A DNA stretch of 64,000 bases from Variovorax fucosicus (GCF_030316825.1 NZ_JASZYU010000001.1:186001-250000); one strand, 5' to 3'; positions 53,171 through 62,198 are shown, numbered from the stretch's first letter. The notes: generated by a model not told the origin, from the letters alone. A program made the numbers and translations.

Positions 53171-55387
53171 CTACGACGACCCTGCCGGCTCGACCAGGCG
53201 GATGCCCACGTCGCCTTCGCGTTCGAGCTGGGCCACCAGGCCGATTTCCCAGTCCAGGTACTGCCTGAAGCCGGCATCGCGCCGGGCGAGGTCGGCATGC
53301 GCGTACGGGCTGTACCAATGGTCGTCATCGCCGGTCAGCACGTTGTCGGCGCCGTGGCCGGTGGGCAGGCGCGCGGCAACCCAGGCCTGTGTGCCGCCTG
53401 CCAGCGCGCGAACCTCGCGGCCGGTGCGTGCGCCCAGCTCTGCCGCCACGACGCGCGCGAGCACGCCGTCCGACGAAGTCAGCACGATGAGTTGCGACGC
53501 AGGAACGTCAGCGATGAATTCCTGCAGACGGTCGGGCACCGCGAAGCGCGCGCCCGCGACGTGCTGGCGCTCGTAGGCCGCGCGGCGCTCCACGTCGAAG
53601 ACCAATACGGTGCCCGCTTCGAGGGCGGCGGCGGTTTCGCGCGGCGCAATCACCGGTGCGGGCGCGCGCAGCGGCAGCACGCGCACGGCTTCGGGGCCGA
53701 GCACCAGCACGGGCAAGGCCGCAGGCGAGAGCACGAACACCTCGTGGCCGCCGAGTTGCGCGAGCCACGCGCCGGTGGTGAGCGCACGCACGCCATCCCA
53801 GTCGACCAGCACGATGCGGGCACGGCGGGTGCCCACGTATTCGTCGGTGGCCTGTACCAGCTGGCCGCCGGGCGCCCAGCGCCAGCCTTCGAGGTGCCCG
53901 GCTTCGTATTCCTGGCGGGTGCGCACGTCGAAGCGGTAGAGCGAGCGTTCTTCGGACTCGGCCTCCAGGAGCGCGAAGGTGGCTGCGTCGATGCGGCGCA
54001 CGCCGGCGCGCGCCGCCACATCCTCGGCACGGGCGCGAGCATCCTGCCGGGTGCGCTCCCCAGGCTCGGGTAGCGGTGCCGCGCGGCCGCGGGCGAGCTT
54101 GCGGTCCGCCAGCAGCCAGGCCATGGTGCCGTCCTTGAGCGAGACCACCGGGTTGGGAATGCCCGCGTCGATGAGCGTCTGCGCGCCCACGATGCTGCGC
54201 GTGCGGCCGGCGCAATTGACCACCACCAGCGTCTCGGGCCGCGGCGCGAGTTCCTGGATGCGGTAGACCAGCTCGGCACCCGGCAGGCTGTGGGCGAACG
54301 GCAGGCTGAAGTCGGCAAACTCCTCCGGCGTGCGGCTGTCGACCACCACGATGTCGTCGCCGCGCTCCACGCGCTGGTGCAGCTCGTCGACCGAGATCCA
54401 GGGGGTGTGCTTGCGGTGCTCGATGACCTCGCCGAAGGCCTTGCTGGGCACGTTGCTGCCGCTGAAGAGCTCGTAGCCTGCAGCGGCCCACCCCTCGGTT
54501 CCGCCGGAAAGCACGGATACGTTTCGCCAGCCGAGGCGCACGAGCTTGGCGGCAGCCTGGTGCGCAAGCGACTCGTCAGCGTCGGCCAGCACGATGCGGG
54601 TGCTGCGGCGCGGCACCAGTCGGTCGATCTGGATTTCCAGCCGCCACGACGGCGCCGAGGCCGCCAGCAGGATGTGGCTGCGCACGAAGACGCCGGTCTC
54701 GCGCACGTCGAGCAGCGCGATTTCCTCGCCATCGGACAGCGCAGCCTTCAGCGCCTGCGGCGTGATGGCCGGATGGCGGATGTTCTTCGGCGGCGCGAAG
54801 TGGCGGTAGCTGCCGCCCTCCGTGCCTTCGAACACCACGCGCCGGTCGAGCAACTCGAGCGCCCGGCCGTAGAAATGCAGGTGGCGACCGTCATGGCCAT
54901 CGACGAGTTCGATGGTGTGCACGTCGGTGGGCGACAGCACCACCGCGCTGCCGGCGGCCACGTCGACGGTGCGCTGGTGCTCCAGCGCGTCGCGCGCCGG
55001 GTCGGCCGTCTTCCTGCGGCGATAGACCACGTTGCGTTCGTTTCCCTCCACGCCGGCGATCACCGCCCAGGTGCTGTGGTCGTGCGGCGGCTGGGCCTTG
55101 CCTGCGAGGCCGGCCGAAAGGTACAGCGCAAAACCGCCATCGGCATCCTCGGCGAGCCGGTAGACCTGCGCGGGACGCTGCGCGTCGACGGGAAAGTGCG
55201 CGGCCGGAAACAGCGCATGGCGCTGGCCGAGCCGGATCAGTGCATCGGCCACAGCTTGCAGGGCATCGTGGGTGGTGCCGCGGCGCAGCAGGCCTCGAGC
55301 CTGGGCCAGAAACGCATCGATGGCGCGCGCACGGGCGCTGGCAATGTCGTTCCCTGCGGCTTCGACGGGAAGTTCGGTAAGGCTCAT
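53171..55387 (-). CDS. Fusion of cysteine-dioxygenase-like domain with four rhodanese domains
   Basis: 738 residues. Residues ~1-190 are a thiol dioxygenase cupin (AQPPHDHSTWAVIAGVEGNERNVVYRRR, then SPTDVHTIELVD), keeping the three histidines. Residues ~200-738 hold four rhodanese modules; only the second has the catalytic cysteine, C392 in VVNCAGRTRS, the others reading LADADES, LVDWDGV and LTSSDGV. The C-terminus (FRQYLDWEIGLVAQLE) matches the end of the 555-residue rhodanese at 43801-45468. So the two separate genes of the facing operon occur here as one protein. Likely oxidises a thiol or persulfide and handles its sulfur. No signal peptide. Confidence 0.9.
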   Translation of the reverse strand: MSLTELPVEAAGNDIASARARAIDAFLAQARGLLRRGTTHDALQAVADALIRLGQRHALFPAAHFPVDAQRPAQVYRLAEDADGGFALYLSAGLAGKAQPPHDHSTWAVIAGVEGNERNVVYRRRKTADPARDALEHQRTVDVAAGSAVVLSPTDVHTIELVDGHDGRHLHFYGRALELLDRRVVFEGTEGGSYRHFAPPKNIRHPAITPQALKAALSDGEEIALLDVRETGVFVRSHILLAASAPSWRLEIQIDRLVPRRSTRIVLADADESLAHQAAAKLVRLGWRNVSVLSGGTEGWAAAGYELFSGSNVPSKAFGEVIEHRKHTPWISVDELHQRVERGDDIVVVDSRTPEEFADFSLPFAHSLPGAELVYRIQELAPRPETLVVVNCAGRTRSIVGAQTLIDAGIPNPVVSLKDGTMAWLLADRKLARGRAAPLPEPGERTRQDARARAEDVAARAGVRRIDAATFALLEAESEERSLYRFDVRTRQEYEAGHLEGWRWAPGGQLVQATDEYVGTRRARIVLVDWDGVRALTTGAWLAQLGGHEVFVLSPAALPVLVLGPEAVRVLPLRAPAPVIAPRETAAALEAGTVLVFDVERRAAYERQHVAGARFAVPDRLQEFIADVPASQLIVLTSSDGVLARVVAAELGARTGREVRALAGGTQAWVAARLPTGHGADNVLTGDDDHWYSPYAHADLARRDAGFRQYLDWEIGLVAQLEREGDVGIRLVEPAGSS

Positions 55388-55450
55388 GGGGACTTTCGGG
55401 GAAAGAGGAAGGCAAGGCTGCGCTCAGGGTACGCAACAGGCCCCGCCTCT

Positions 55451-55494
55451 CCAACGAAGTTTTTCTTCTTCGGATATCCGATTTGCTTCGTTGG
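55451..55494. promoter_or_regulatory. Nested inverted repeat between divergent sulfur genes
   Basis: Outer arms CCAACGAAG (55451-55459) and CTTCGTTGG (55486-55494) are perfect inverses; inside lies the palindrome CGGATATCCG (55471-55480). It sits 64 bases before the fusion gene and 35 before the Bug-type gene, so it can control both. Candidate operator. Confidence 0.55.
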
Positions 55495-55528
55495 CCCGGT
55501 GCTTCAGCGCACCTAGATTGCGCCCCTG

Positions 55529-56542
55529 ATGCAAACAATCCTCCTTGCGAACGCACCCCGTGCACCTCGCCGTGCCATGCTGCTGGGCGCCCTGGCCTTT
55601 GCCGCGCTCCACCCCCTCGCCCGTTCCGCTGCCGACGAAGCAGCCGGATTTCCCTCGAAACCGGTGCACATCGTGGTGCCCGTGGCCGCCGGCGGCAGCG
55701 CCGACAAGCTCACGCGGCTCATTGCGGAGCGCCTGGCCGAACGCTGGGGCCAATCGGTGGTGGTCGAGAACCTGGCCGGCGCCAGCGGCACCATCGGCGC
55801 CGCGCGCGTGGCGAAGGCGCCGGCCGACGGCTACACGCTGCTGCAACAGGGCGAAGGGCTGACGCTCAACGCCATTCTTTTCAACCGCCTTCCCTACGAC
55901 GGACAGAAAGCCTTCGCCCCCGTGATCAAGGCGGTGGTGAATCCGCAGATCCTCGTGGTGAACCCGAAGACCGGCATCAACGACTTCCGCGGCTACCTGG
56001 CGCGTGCCAAGGCGCAGCCGCAATCGATCAGCCTCGGCCTGCCTGGCAACGGCGGCATTGCCCACGTGGCGCACGAAATGATCGCGCAAGACACCGGCGC
56101 GCAGGTGAACTACATCCCCTACTCCGGCGGCGGCCCGGCCACGCTCGACGTGCTCGCCGGCCACGTGGACGCCACGCTGATCACGCTGGCCGCGGTGACC
56201 GACCATGTGCGCGCCGGCAAGCTGCGCGCGCTGGCGGTGACCACCGCCTACCGGTCGAGCGCGCTGCCCGACGTGCCGACCATGGCCGAAGCCGGCCTGC
56301 CCGGCTTTGCGGTCGAGAGCTGGCAGGGGTACTTCGCGCCCGCCGGCACACCGGGCGCGGTGGTGGCGAAGATCAACCGCGACATCCAGGCCGTGATCTC
56401 CGCGCCCGAGACCCGGGCCAAGCTCGAGGACATGGGCTTCAAGGTCGTCGGCGGCACGCCCTCCGACCTGGCCCGCACGCTCGCCACCGAGCGCTTGCGC
56501 TACGCCAGCGCCATCCAGACCGCAGGCATCACCCTGCGCTGA
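55529..56542 (+). CDS. Bug/TctC-type periplasmic binding protein
   Basis: 337 residues. Signal peptide (ARRAMLLGALAFAALHPLARSA, ending near residue 35), then the tripartite-tricarboxylate-transporter receptor fold: FPSKPVHIVVPVAAGGSADKLTRLIAERL, GAARVAKAPADGYTLL and YSGGGPATLDVLAGHVD. These are very numerous in Comamonadaceae and Bordetella and usually bind carboxylates. No TctAB membrane genes lie nearby, so it is an orphan. Divergent from the fusion gene; a sulfur-containing carboxylate as ligand is only a guess from position. Confidence 0.9.
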   Translation: MQTILLANAPRAPRRAMLLGALAFAALHPLARSAADEAAGFPSKPVHIVVPVAAGGSADKLTRLIAERLAERWGQSVVVENLAGASGTIGAARVAKAPADGYTLLQQGEGLTLNAILFNRLPYDGQKAFAPVIKAVVNPQILVVNPKTGINDFRGYLARAKAQPQSISLGLPGNGGIAHVAHEMIAQDTGAQVNYIPYSGGGPATLDVLAGHVDATLITLAAVTDHVRAGKLRALAVTTAYRSSALPDVPTMAEAGLPGFAVESWQGYFAPAGTPGAVVAKINRDIQAVISAPETRAKLEDMGFKVVGGTPSDLARTLATERLRYASAIQTAGITLR

Positions 56543-56550
56543 GGCCGGCG

Positions 56551-57327
56551 TCAGGCCACGGCTTCGGAAACAGCCCCGGCGGCGACGCCTTCGCCGAAAT
56601 AGAAAGACTGGATGTCGGCGCGCTGGCGCAAGGCCTGCGCATCGCCGCCAAGCACCGCCATGCCGGCATCGAGCACGGTTGCGTGGTCGGCGTACTGCAA
56701 CGCCACGGTGGAGTTTTGCTCCGCAACGAGGATCGAAAGCCCGGCCTCGCGGTTGAGCCTGCGCAGTTGTTCGAAGATGTCGCGCACCACGAGCGGCGCG
56801 AGGCCCATCGAGGGTTCGTCGAGCACCAGCAGCCGGGGCCGCGACATCAGCGCGCGGCCGATGGCCGCCATCTGCTGCTCGCCGCCCGAGCTCAGGCCTG
56901 CGAGCGTGCGGCGCTTGTCCTTCAGGCGCGGGAATATCTCGTAGACGCGCGCGAGGTCTTCGGCGACCTCCGAGCGCCGCGCGCTCCGGCCGAGCCCGCC
57001 GGTCAGCAGGTTCTCTTCCAGCGTCAGTGTGCGAAAGCAGTGGCGGCCTTCGAGCACCTGAACCAGGCCGCGCCGGACCAGGTCGGCCGGGTTGGCGCGC
57101 CCCACGTCCTGCCCGTCGAAAACGATGCGCCCCGACGTGACCTGACCGCGCTCGGCCGGCAGCAGGTTCGACACCGCCTTCAGCGTGGTCGACTTGCCAG
57201 CTCCATTGGCACCCAGCAACGCATGGATCTCGCCAGCGCGAACCTCGAGGCTCACGCCGTGCAGCGCGACGATCGAGCGCTGGTACGACGCCTCAACGGC
57301 CTCGATGCGCAACAAGGGTGCCGTCAC
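56551..57327 (-). CDS. Branched-chain-type ABC transporter ATP-binding protein (LivF-like)
   Basis: 258 residues. Walker A GANGAGKST, signature LSSGGEQQMAAIGRAL, Walker B RLLVLDEPSMGLAP, and the LivF-type end with LQYADHATVLDAG. GTG 57327 is the start: GGAG stands 5 bases before it and one base separates it from the sfnB stop; the frame runs far into sfnB but that is accidental. Last gene of the sfn operon. Works with the LivG-, LivH- and LivM-like proteins upstream. Confidence 0.9.
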   Translation of the reverse strand: MTAPLLRIEAVEASYQRSIVALHGVSLEVRAGEIHALLGANGAGKSTTLKAVSNLLPAERGQVTSGRIVFDGQDVGRANPADLVRRGLVQVLEGRHCFRTLTLEENLLTGGLGRSARRSEVAEDLARVYEIFPRLKDKRRTLAGLSSGGEQQMAAIGRALMSRPRLLVLDEPSMGLAPLVVRDIFEQLRRLNREAGLSILVAEQNSTVALQYADHATVLDAGMAVLGGDAQALRQRADIQSFYFGEGVAAGAVSEAVA

Positions 57328-57328
57328 C

Positions 57329-58588
57329 TTAGCTCCACGCGTGAAACGGCGGCTTGACGTCATTGAGGTAGTAGTTGCCCACGATCGCGTACTTCCAGCG
57401 CACCGGATCGTGCAGCGTGTGCGTGCGTGCGTTGCGCCAGTGGCGGTCGAGGTTGTACTGGCCCAGCGTCGAGCGCGTGCCCGCCAGCTCGAAGAGCTTG
57501 TTGGTCGCCAGGAGCGCGATCTCGGTCGAAAGCACCTTGGCCTCCGCCGTCGCGATCTGCGCCGCCGCCACGCTGTCGGCACCGGGGGCCGCCACTGCGC
57601 TGTCGATGGCGCGGCCGGCGCGCTCCAGCAAGGCCTCGCTCGCATGCAGGCGAATCTGCAGATCGCCCACCGCCTGGATCGAGTACGGGTCTTCCCACGC
57701 ATGGTCGCGCTGGCTGTCGATCCACGGGCGCGTCTTGGTGCGGATGAAGTCGACCGTCTCCGCGATGGTGCCGCGCGCAATGCCCACGTCGACCGCCGCC
57801 TGGATGATCTGGAAGATCGCGCCATCGGCCGAGGGCGTGTCGTAACCCTTGAAGGCCGGGATCAGGTGCGTCTTCGGCACCTTCACGCGATCGATCACCA
57901 CCGTTCCGCTGAGCGTGGTGCGCTGGCCGAAGGCCGACCAGTCGTCGATCACCGTGAGGCCCGGCGCATTGCGGTCGGCCACCACGTACCAGGTGTTGCC
58001 CTGCTCGTCGTTGGCCACGATCGGCACGTAATGCGCGAGCAATGCGCCTGTCGAATAGAACTTCTTGCCTGTGACCACGACGTGGTCGCCCGCGTCGGTG
58101 AAGCGCGTCTCGAAGTCGGCCGCGCGCCTGGAGCCCGACTCCGAGAACGCATTGCCCCAGCGCACGCCGCGCAGGAAGTCGGCGAAGAACAGCTTCTGCT
58201 GCGCTGCGTCCGACACCGTGCGCACCGCGGCCACGAAGCCCAGGTGGTTCTGCGTGATCTGCCCGAGCGAGGGGTCGGCCGCAGAGATGATCGCGATCAC
58301 CTCGGCCAGCGTCGCGTACGACACCTCCGCACCGCCGAAGGCCCTGGGCACGTTGATGGCCCAGAGGCCGCTTTGCGAATAGGCGTCGATCTCCTCGACC
58401 GGCCAGCGGCGCAGGCGGTCGCGCTCGGAAGCGCCGACGATCAGCTTTGCAGCCAGCGCGTGCGCCACGGCGATGGCTTCGGCGTCGTCGCGGATCACAT
58501 GCGCCGGCTTGGCGGACAACGGCAGGCCCGGCACGGCATCGTTCGCGGCGGCTGGTGCGGATACGGAGGGTTCGAGAACAGCGGACAT
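57329..58588 (-). CDS. sfnB: SfnB-type acyl-CoA-dehydrogenase-like oxidoreductase (sulfur acquisition)
   Basis: 419 residues. Acyl-CoA dehydrogenase fold of the DszC/SfnB group: AINVPRAFGGAEVSYATLAEVIAIISAADPSLGQITQNHLGFV, WGNAFSESGSR (FMN site region), and HRNARTHTLHDP-like DRHWRNARTHTLHDPVRWKY at the end. Such flavin enzymes oxygenate sulfur compounds when sulfate is scarce. ATG 58588 follows AGGAG. Together with sfnG and a transporter it forms an organosulfur-use operon. The exact substrate is not known. Confidence 0.87.
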   Translation of the reverse strand: MSAVLEPSVSAPAAANDAVPGLPLSAKPAHVIRDDAEAIAVAHALAAKLIVGASERDRLRRWPVEEIDAYSQSGLWAINVPRAFGGAEVSYATLAEVIAIISAADPSLGQITQNHLGFVAAVRTVSDAAQQKLFFADFLRGVRWGNAFSESGSRRAADFETRFTDAGDHVVVTGKKFYSTGALLAHYVPIVANDEQGNTWYVVADRNAPGLTVIDDWSAFGQRTTLSGTVVIDRVKVPKTHLIPAFKGYDTPSADGAIFQIIQAAVDVGIARGTIAETVDFIRTKTRPWIDSQRDHAWEDPYSIQAVGDLQIRLHASEALLERAGRAIDSAVAAPGADSVAAAQIATAEAKVLSTEIALLATNKLFELAGTRSTLGQYNLDRHWRNARTHTLHDPVRWKYAIVGNYYLNDVKPPFHAWS

Positions 58589-58598
58589 CAAAAATCTC

Positions 58599-59921
58599 CT
58601 ACTCTTCGATGCTCTTGCGCACCTTGACGTTTTTCTCTTTCGCATAGGCCAGCGAAGACTTCTCGATGATCGGCCGCAGCAGCTTCCAGTCCGGCGCGAT
58701 CCAGTCGGACACCACGTTCCACTTGCTGCCGTCCCACTGCTGGAAGGCCACGCGGCCGTCGCCTTCATGGTTGTCCCATGTCACGTTGATCGAATGGAAC
58801 AGCCCCTTGGCGCCGAGCGCGGCGGCGCGCGCCTCGTCGATCTTCAGGTTCTCCAGGCCCCAGCGAACTTCGTCGCCGGTGAGCGTGCGCTTGCCGAACT
58901 TCGCCTGTGCGATGCGGATGGCCTCCACGTTCAGGATGCCGTTGAGCACGCCGAGGTTGTGATAGACGCTGCCGATGCGCTTGGGGTCCTGCAGGTTGCC
59001 CTTGCCCGCGCCGTAGACAGTCTTCGTGATCTCCTGCAGCACCGGGTACTGCGCGCCGGCCGCCACGGTGGTAATGGCCACGTAGCCCTTGGCTGCATCG
59101 CCGGCAGGGATCACGTCTTCCTCGGAGTTGGACCAGACGTTGCCCACGATGTGATCGACCGGAAAACCGGTCTTCTGCGCCGTCTTGAGCGCCACCGGGT
59201 TCATCACGCCCCAACCCCGCAGCACCACGTAGTCGGGCTTGGTGCGGCGGATGGTGAGCCACTGCGACTGCTGCTCGTTGCCCGGGTGCGGCACCTCGAT
59301 CTGCTGCAGCGTGAAGCCGTACTTCTTCGCAAGCAATTCATAGATCGGGATGGTCTCCTTGCCGTAGGGCGAGCCGTGGTACAGCACCACGATCTTCTTG
59401 CCCTTGAGCTTGTCGGCGCCGCCCTCCTTGCCCGCGATGTAGTTCACGATGCCGGAGGTCTCGCTGTACGGGTTGAGCAGCAGCGGGAAGATGTATTTGA
59501 AAACGCGGCCGTCGGTGGTGTCGGTGCGGCCGTGGTTGATGGTGAGCAGCGGCACCTTGTCGGCTGTCACGCGGTCGATCAGCGCGTAGGCGATGCCGAC
59601 CGACAGCGGGTTCCAGGTCGCGATGCCGGGGCGTTGCTTGAGGCGTTCGTACACCTCCACGCCGCGCTCCACCTCGTACTGCGTCTCGCCCTCTTCCCAG
59701 GTCAGCTTGACGCCGCCCACGCCGCCATCGCGCGTGTTGATGAGGTTCAGGTAGTCGATGAAGCCGCCGAAGAAACCGGTTCCGCCTGCCGCGTAGGGGC
59801 CTACGCGATAGCTTTGCAGCGGGAAGAACTGTTCATTGCCATCGGCATGCGCGAATTGCAGCCCGGCCACGGACAGGGTGGCGGCCAGGGCCGCGGTTCG
59901 GAGGTTCTTGATGATTGACAT
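58599..59921 (-). CDS. Branched-chain-type ABC transporter periplasmic binding protein
   Basis: 440 residues. Signal peptide (LRTAALAATLSVAGLQFAHA) and a type I periplasmic binding fold (Peripla_BP_6, LivK-like): QSYRVGPYAAGGTGFFGGFIDYLNLIN, GVEVYERLKQRPGIATWNPLSVGIAYALIDR, YHGSPYGKETIP. Longer than LivK (about 370), as in urea/amide and other non-amino-acid members. Ligand likely a sulfone, sulfonate or related compound judging from sfnB and sfnG on either side of the transporter genes. Confidence 0.9.
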   Translation of the reverse strand: MSIIKNLRTAALAATLSVAGLQFAHADGNEQFFPLQSYRVGPYAAGGTGFFGGFIDYLNLINTRDGGVGGVKLTWEEGETQYEVERGVEVYERLKQRPGIATWNPLSVGIAYALIDRVTADKVPLLTINHGRTDTTDGRVFKYIFPLLLNPYSETSGIVNYIAGKEGGADKLKGKKIVVLYHGSPYGKETIPIYELLAKKYGFTLQQIEVPHPGNEQQSQWLTIRRTKPDYVVLRGWGVMNPVALKTAQKTGFPVDHIVGNVWSNSEEDVIPAGDAAKGYVAITTVAAGAQYPVLQEITKTVYGAGKGNLQDPKRIGSVYHNLGVLNGILNVEAIRIAQAKFGKRTLTGDEVRWGLENLKIDEARAAALGAKGLFHSINVTWDNHEGDGRVAFQQWDGSKWNVVSDWIAPDWKLLRPIIEKSSLAYAKEKNVKVRKSIEE

Positions 59922-59978
59922 GGTGATGAAGACTCTTTGGATGCGAAGGGAGGGGAAGAAAAAGGAAGACGCGTTCGC

Positions 59979-60980
59979 TCAGGCCGGGGTGAGCCGCTTT
60001 CGCGCGCGATCCCAGAGGGCGACCAGGCCCTGTGGCTCCACGGCGAGAAAGAAAATGATCAGTGCGCCCAGCACGATGCGCTGGCTCATGTCGAGCACGC
60101 CCGAATCGAACCAGCCGCCGAAGAGGAAGCTGCCGACGCGCGAGAGCAGCAGCGGAAACACCACGATCAGCGCAGCGCCGAGGAAGGCCCCGCGGATCGT
60201 CGCGAGCCCGCCGATGATCACGATGAACAGGATCTGGAACGAGCGGTCGAGGTTGAAGCCCGCCGGCTCCACCGTGCGCAGATAGACAAAGCCCCAGAGC
60301 ACGCCCGCCACGCCGACGATGAAGGACGACACCGCAAAGGCCAGCAGCTTGGTGCGCAGCACCGGCACGCCGATCACGCGCGCAGCCAGTTCGTTGTCGC
60401 GCACGGCGATGAAGTGGTGGCCGGTCTGCGTGCGAACGAGGCGCCAGGCCAGTGCGGTGAGCACCGTCACGACGCTCAGCGAGAAGATGTAGCGCCCCAC
60501 CGGTGTGTCGAATGCGATGCCCGCCACCTCGAGCGCCGGCGCATCGATCACGCCCGAGGCGTTGTTGTTGCTGAACCAGCCGAACTTGGTCAGCGCCCAT
60601 TGCACGAAGAACTGTGCCGCGAGCGTCGACACCGCGAGATAGAAGCCGCGCAGCCGCAAGCTCGGCAGACCGAACACCAGGCCGACAACGGTGGCGGCCA
60701 GTCCCGCGAGCCCGATGCTCACCAGCAGCGGCAGCCCCTCGACGCGCAGGTTGAAGTTGTAGGCCGCGAAAGCGCCGACCGCCATGAAAGCAGCGGTGCC
60801 CAATGAGAGCTGGCCTGCGTATCCCGTCAGCAGGTTGAGCCCTACCGCCGCGAGCGACAGCGCGAGGAACGGGATCAGCAGCGCGTCGAACACATAGCCG
60901 GACGCGACGAAAGGTACGACGCCGAAGGCAACTGCCAGCACTGCCAGTGAAGCGAAGCCGGGTCTTGAGGTGAGCTTCAT
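59979..60980 (-). CDS. Branched-chain-type ABC transporter permease (LivM-like)
   Basis: 333 residues with 8-10 membrane helices. GLNLLTGYAGQLSLGTAAFMAVGAFAAYN is the LivM signature; RDNELAARVIGVPVLRTKLLAFAVSSFIVGVAG is the cytoplasmic contact loop. ATG 60980 is the family start. Separated from the LivH-like gene by 321 bases containing the REPIN-like element, the only large gap in the operon. Confidence 0.92.
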   Translation of the reverse strand: MKLTSRPGFASLAVLAVAFGVVPFVASGYVFDALLIPFLALSLAAVGLNLLTGYAGQLSLGTAAFMAVGAFAAYNFNLRVEGLPLLVSIGLAGLAATVVGLVFGLPSLRLRGFYLAVSTLAAQFFVQWALTKFGWFSNNNASGVIDAPALEVAGIAFDTPVGRYIFSLSVVTVLTALAWRLVRTQTGHHFIAVRDNELAARVIGVPVLRTKLLAFAVSSFIVGVAGVLWGFVYLRTVEPAGFNLDRSFQILFIVIIGGLATIRGAFLGAALIVVFPLLLSRVGSFLFGGWFDSGVLDMSQRIVLGALIIFFLAVEPQGLVALWDRARKRLTPA

Positions 60981-61021
60981 GCTGCTGGCTCCGGCGCACG
61001 TTGTGTTGCAGGGTGGGTTTT

Positions 61022-61277
61022 TTCGGGGCGCGTGCACAGGGCATCGGGTACTCCCCTCCGCGAATGTCCCCCGGCTTCGCCTCCTCCTTTATTTCGCTGC
61101 GGGGAGCACCCGATGCCCTGCGCACGGTGAGCGCGGCTCTTGTGCTTGCCAATCAACGACTGCTGCTCAAAACGATCGCGTCGATGGGGTGCCTTGCGCA
61201 GCGAAATAAAGGAGGAGGCCGCAGGCCGGGGGACATTCGCGGAGCAAGGTACCCCGTCGACGTGATCGCGCCCCGAA
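61022..61277. repeat. REPIN-like nested palindrome, copy 2
   Basis: 256 bases between the LivM- and LivH-like genes. Ends are a perfect 11-base inverted repeat, TTCGGGGCGCG at 61022 and CGCGCCCCGAA ending at 61277. Left hairpin 61032-61125 pairs GTGCACAGGGCATCGGGT with ACCCGATGCCCTGCGCAC. Right hairpin about 61174-61266 pairs GATCGCGTCGATGGGGT with ACCCCGTCGACGTGATC. The cores of the two arms are inverted copies (TCCGCGAATGTCCCCCGGC, 61057-61075, and its inverse). Same build as 46425-46677. The rest of the 321-base gap shows nothing else. No open frame of note. Confidence 0.9.
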
Positions 61278-61301
61278 TGACTCGTCTCAAGAGTCGCCAT
61301 G

Positions 61302-62198
61302 TCAGGCCCTCTCCACGAGCTTCTGCCCGAACAGCCCGCTCGGCCGGATCAACAGGAACGCCAGCGCCGCCACATAGGCAAACCAGCTCTCGATACCGCC
61401 GCCCACGAAGGGCCCGATGTAGACCTCGGCCAGTTTCTCGAGCGCGCCGATCACCAGACCGCCAACGATCGCACCGAGGATCGAATCGAACCCGCCCAGC
61501 ACCAGCACGGGCAAGGCCTTGAGCACGACCAGCGAGAGCGAGAACTGCACGCCCAGCCTCGCCCCCCACAGCAGCCCGGCCACCAGTGCGATGACCCCCG
61601 CCGCGGCCCACACCGTGGCCCAGATGCGCGGCAGGCGCAGGCCGACGGCGATGGCGGCATAGGTATCGTCCGCCACCGCGCGGAACGCGAGGCCCACGCG
61701 GGTGTAGCGGAAGAACGCCGAGAGCGCTGCCACCATCACGCCCGCCGTCGCGGCAGCGAACAGGTCGAAGGTCGAAACCATGATGCCGAAGAACTGCAAC
61801 GGCTCGTCCGCGATGCCGAGCTCCAGCGCATGCACCTGCGTACCCCACAACAGTTGCGCGACGCCCTCGATCACATACGACAGCCCGAGGGTCGCCATGA
61901 AAAGCGTGATCGGCGGCTGGTTCACCAGCGGCCGCAGCACCGTGCGCTCGATGGCAAGGCCCAGCAGCACCATCAGCGCGAAGGTCAGCGCCAGTGCGAG
62001 CGCGAAAGGCACGCCGCGCTCGACCAGGCTCACGAAGGTGAGCGCCGCGAACAGCAACTGTGCGCCTTGCGCGAAATTGAGCACGCCCGAGGTCTTGTAG
62101 ATCAGCACGAAGCCGATCGCCACGAGCGAATACATCACGCCGGAGAGCAGGCCGCCGATAAGCACCTCGGCGAAGAAGCTGAGGTCGGAGCCGTCCAT
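61302..62198 (-). CDS. Branched-chain-type ABC transporter permease (LivH-like)
   Basis: 298 residues, about 8 membrane helices. GLLSGVMYSLVAIGFVLIYKTSGVLNFAQGAQLLFAALTF is the family's N-terminal signature, and ALPVLVLGGFDSILGAIVGGLVIGALEKLAEVYIGP its C-terminal one. ATG 62198 overlaps the LivG-like stop as TGATG, so translation is coupled. The 3' neighbour in the operon is the REPIN-like element. Confidence 0.93.
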   Translation of the reverse strand: MDGSDLSFFAEVLIGGLLSGVMYSLVAIGFVLIYKTSGVLNFAQGAQLLFAALTFVSLVERGVPFALALALTFALMVLLGLAIERTVLRPLVNQPPITLFMATLGLSYVIEGVAQLLWGTQVHALELGIADEPLQFFGIMVSTFDLFAAATAGVMVAALSAFFRYTRVGLAFRAVADDTYAAIAVGLRLPRIWATVWAAAGVIALVAGLLWGARLGVQFSLSLVVLKALPVLVLGGFDSILGAIVGGLVIGALEKLAEVYIGPFVGGGIESWFAYVAALAFLLIRPSGLFGQKLVERA

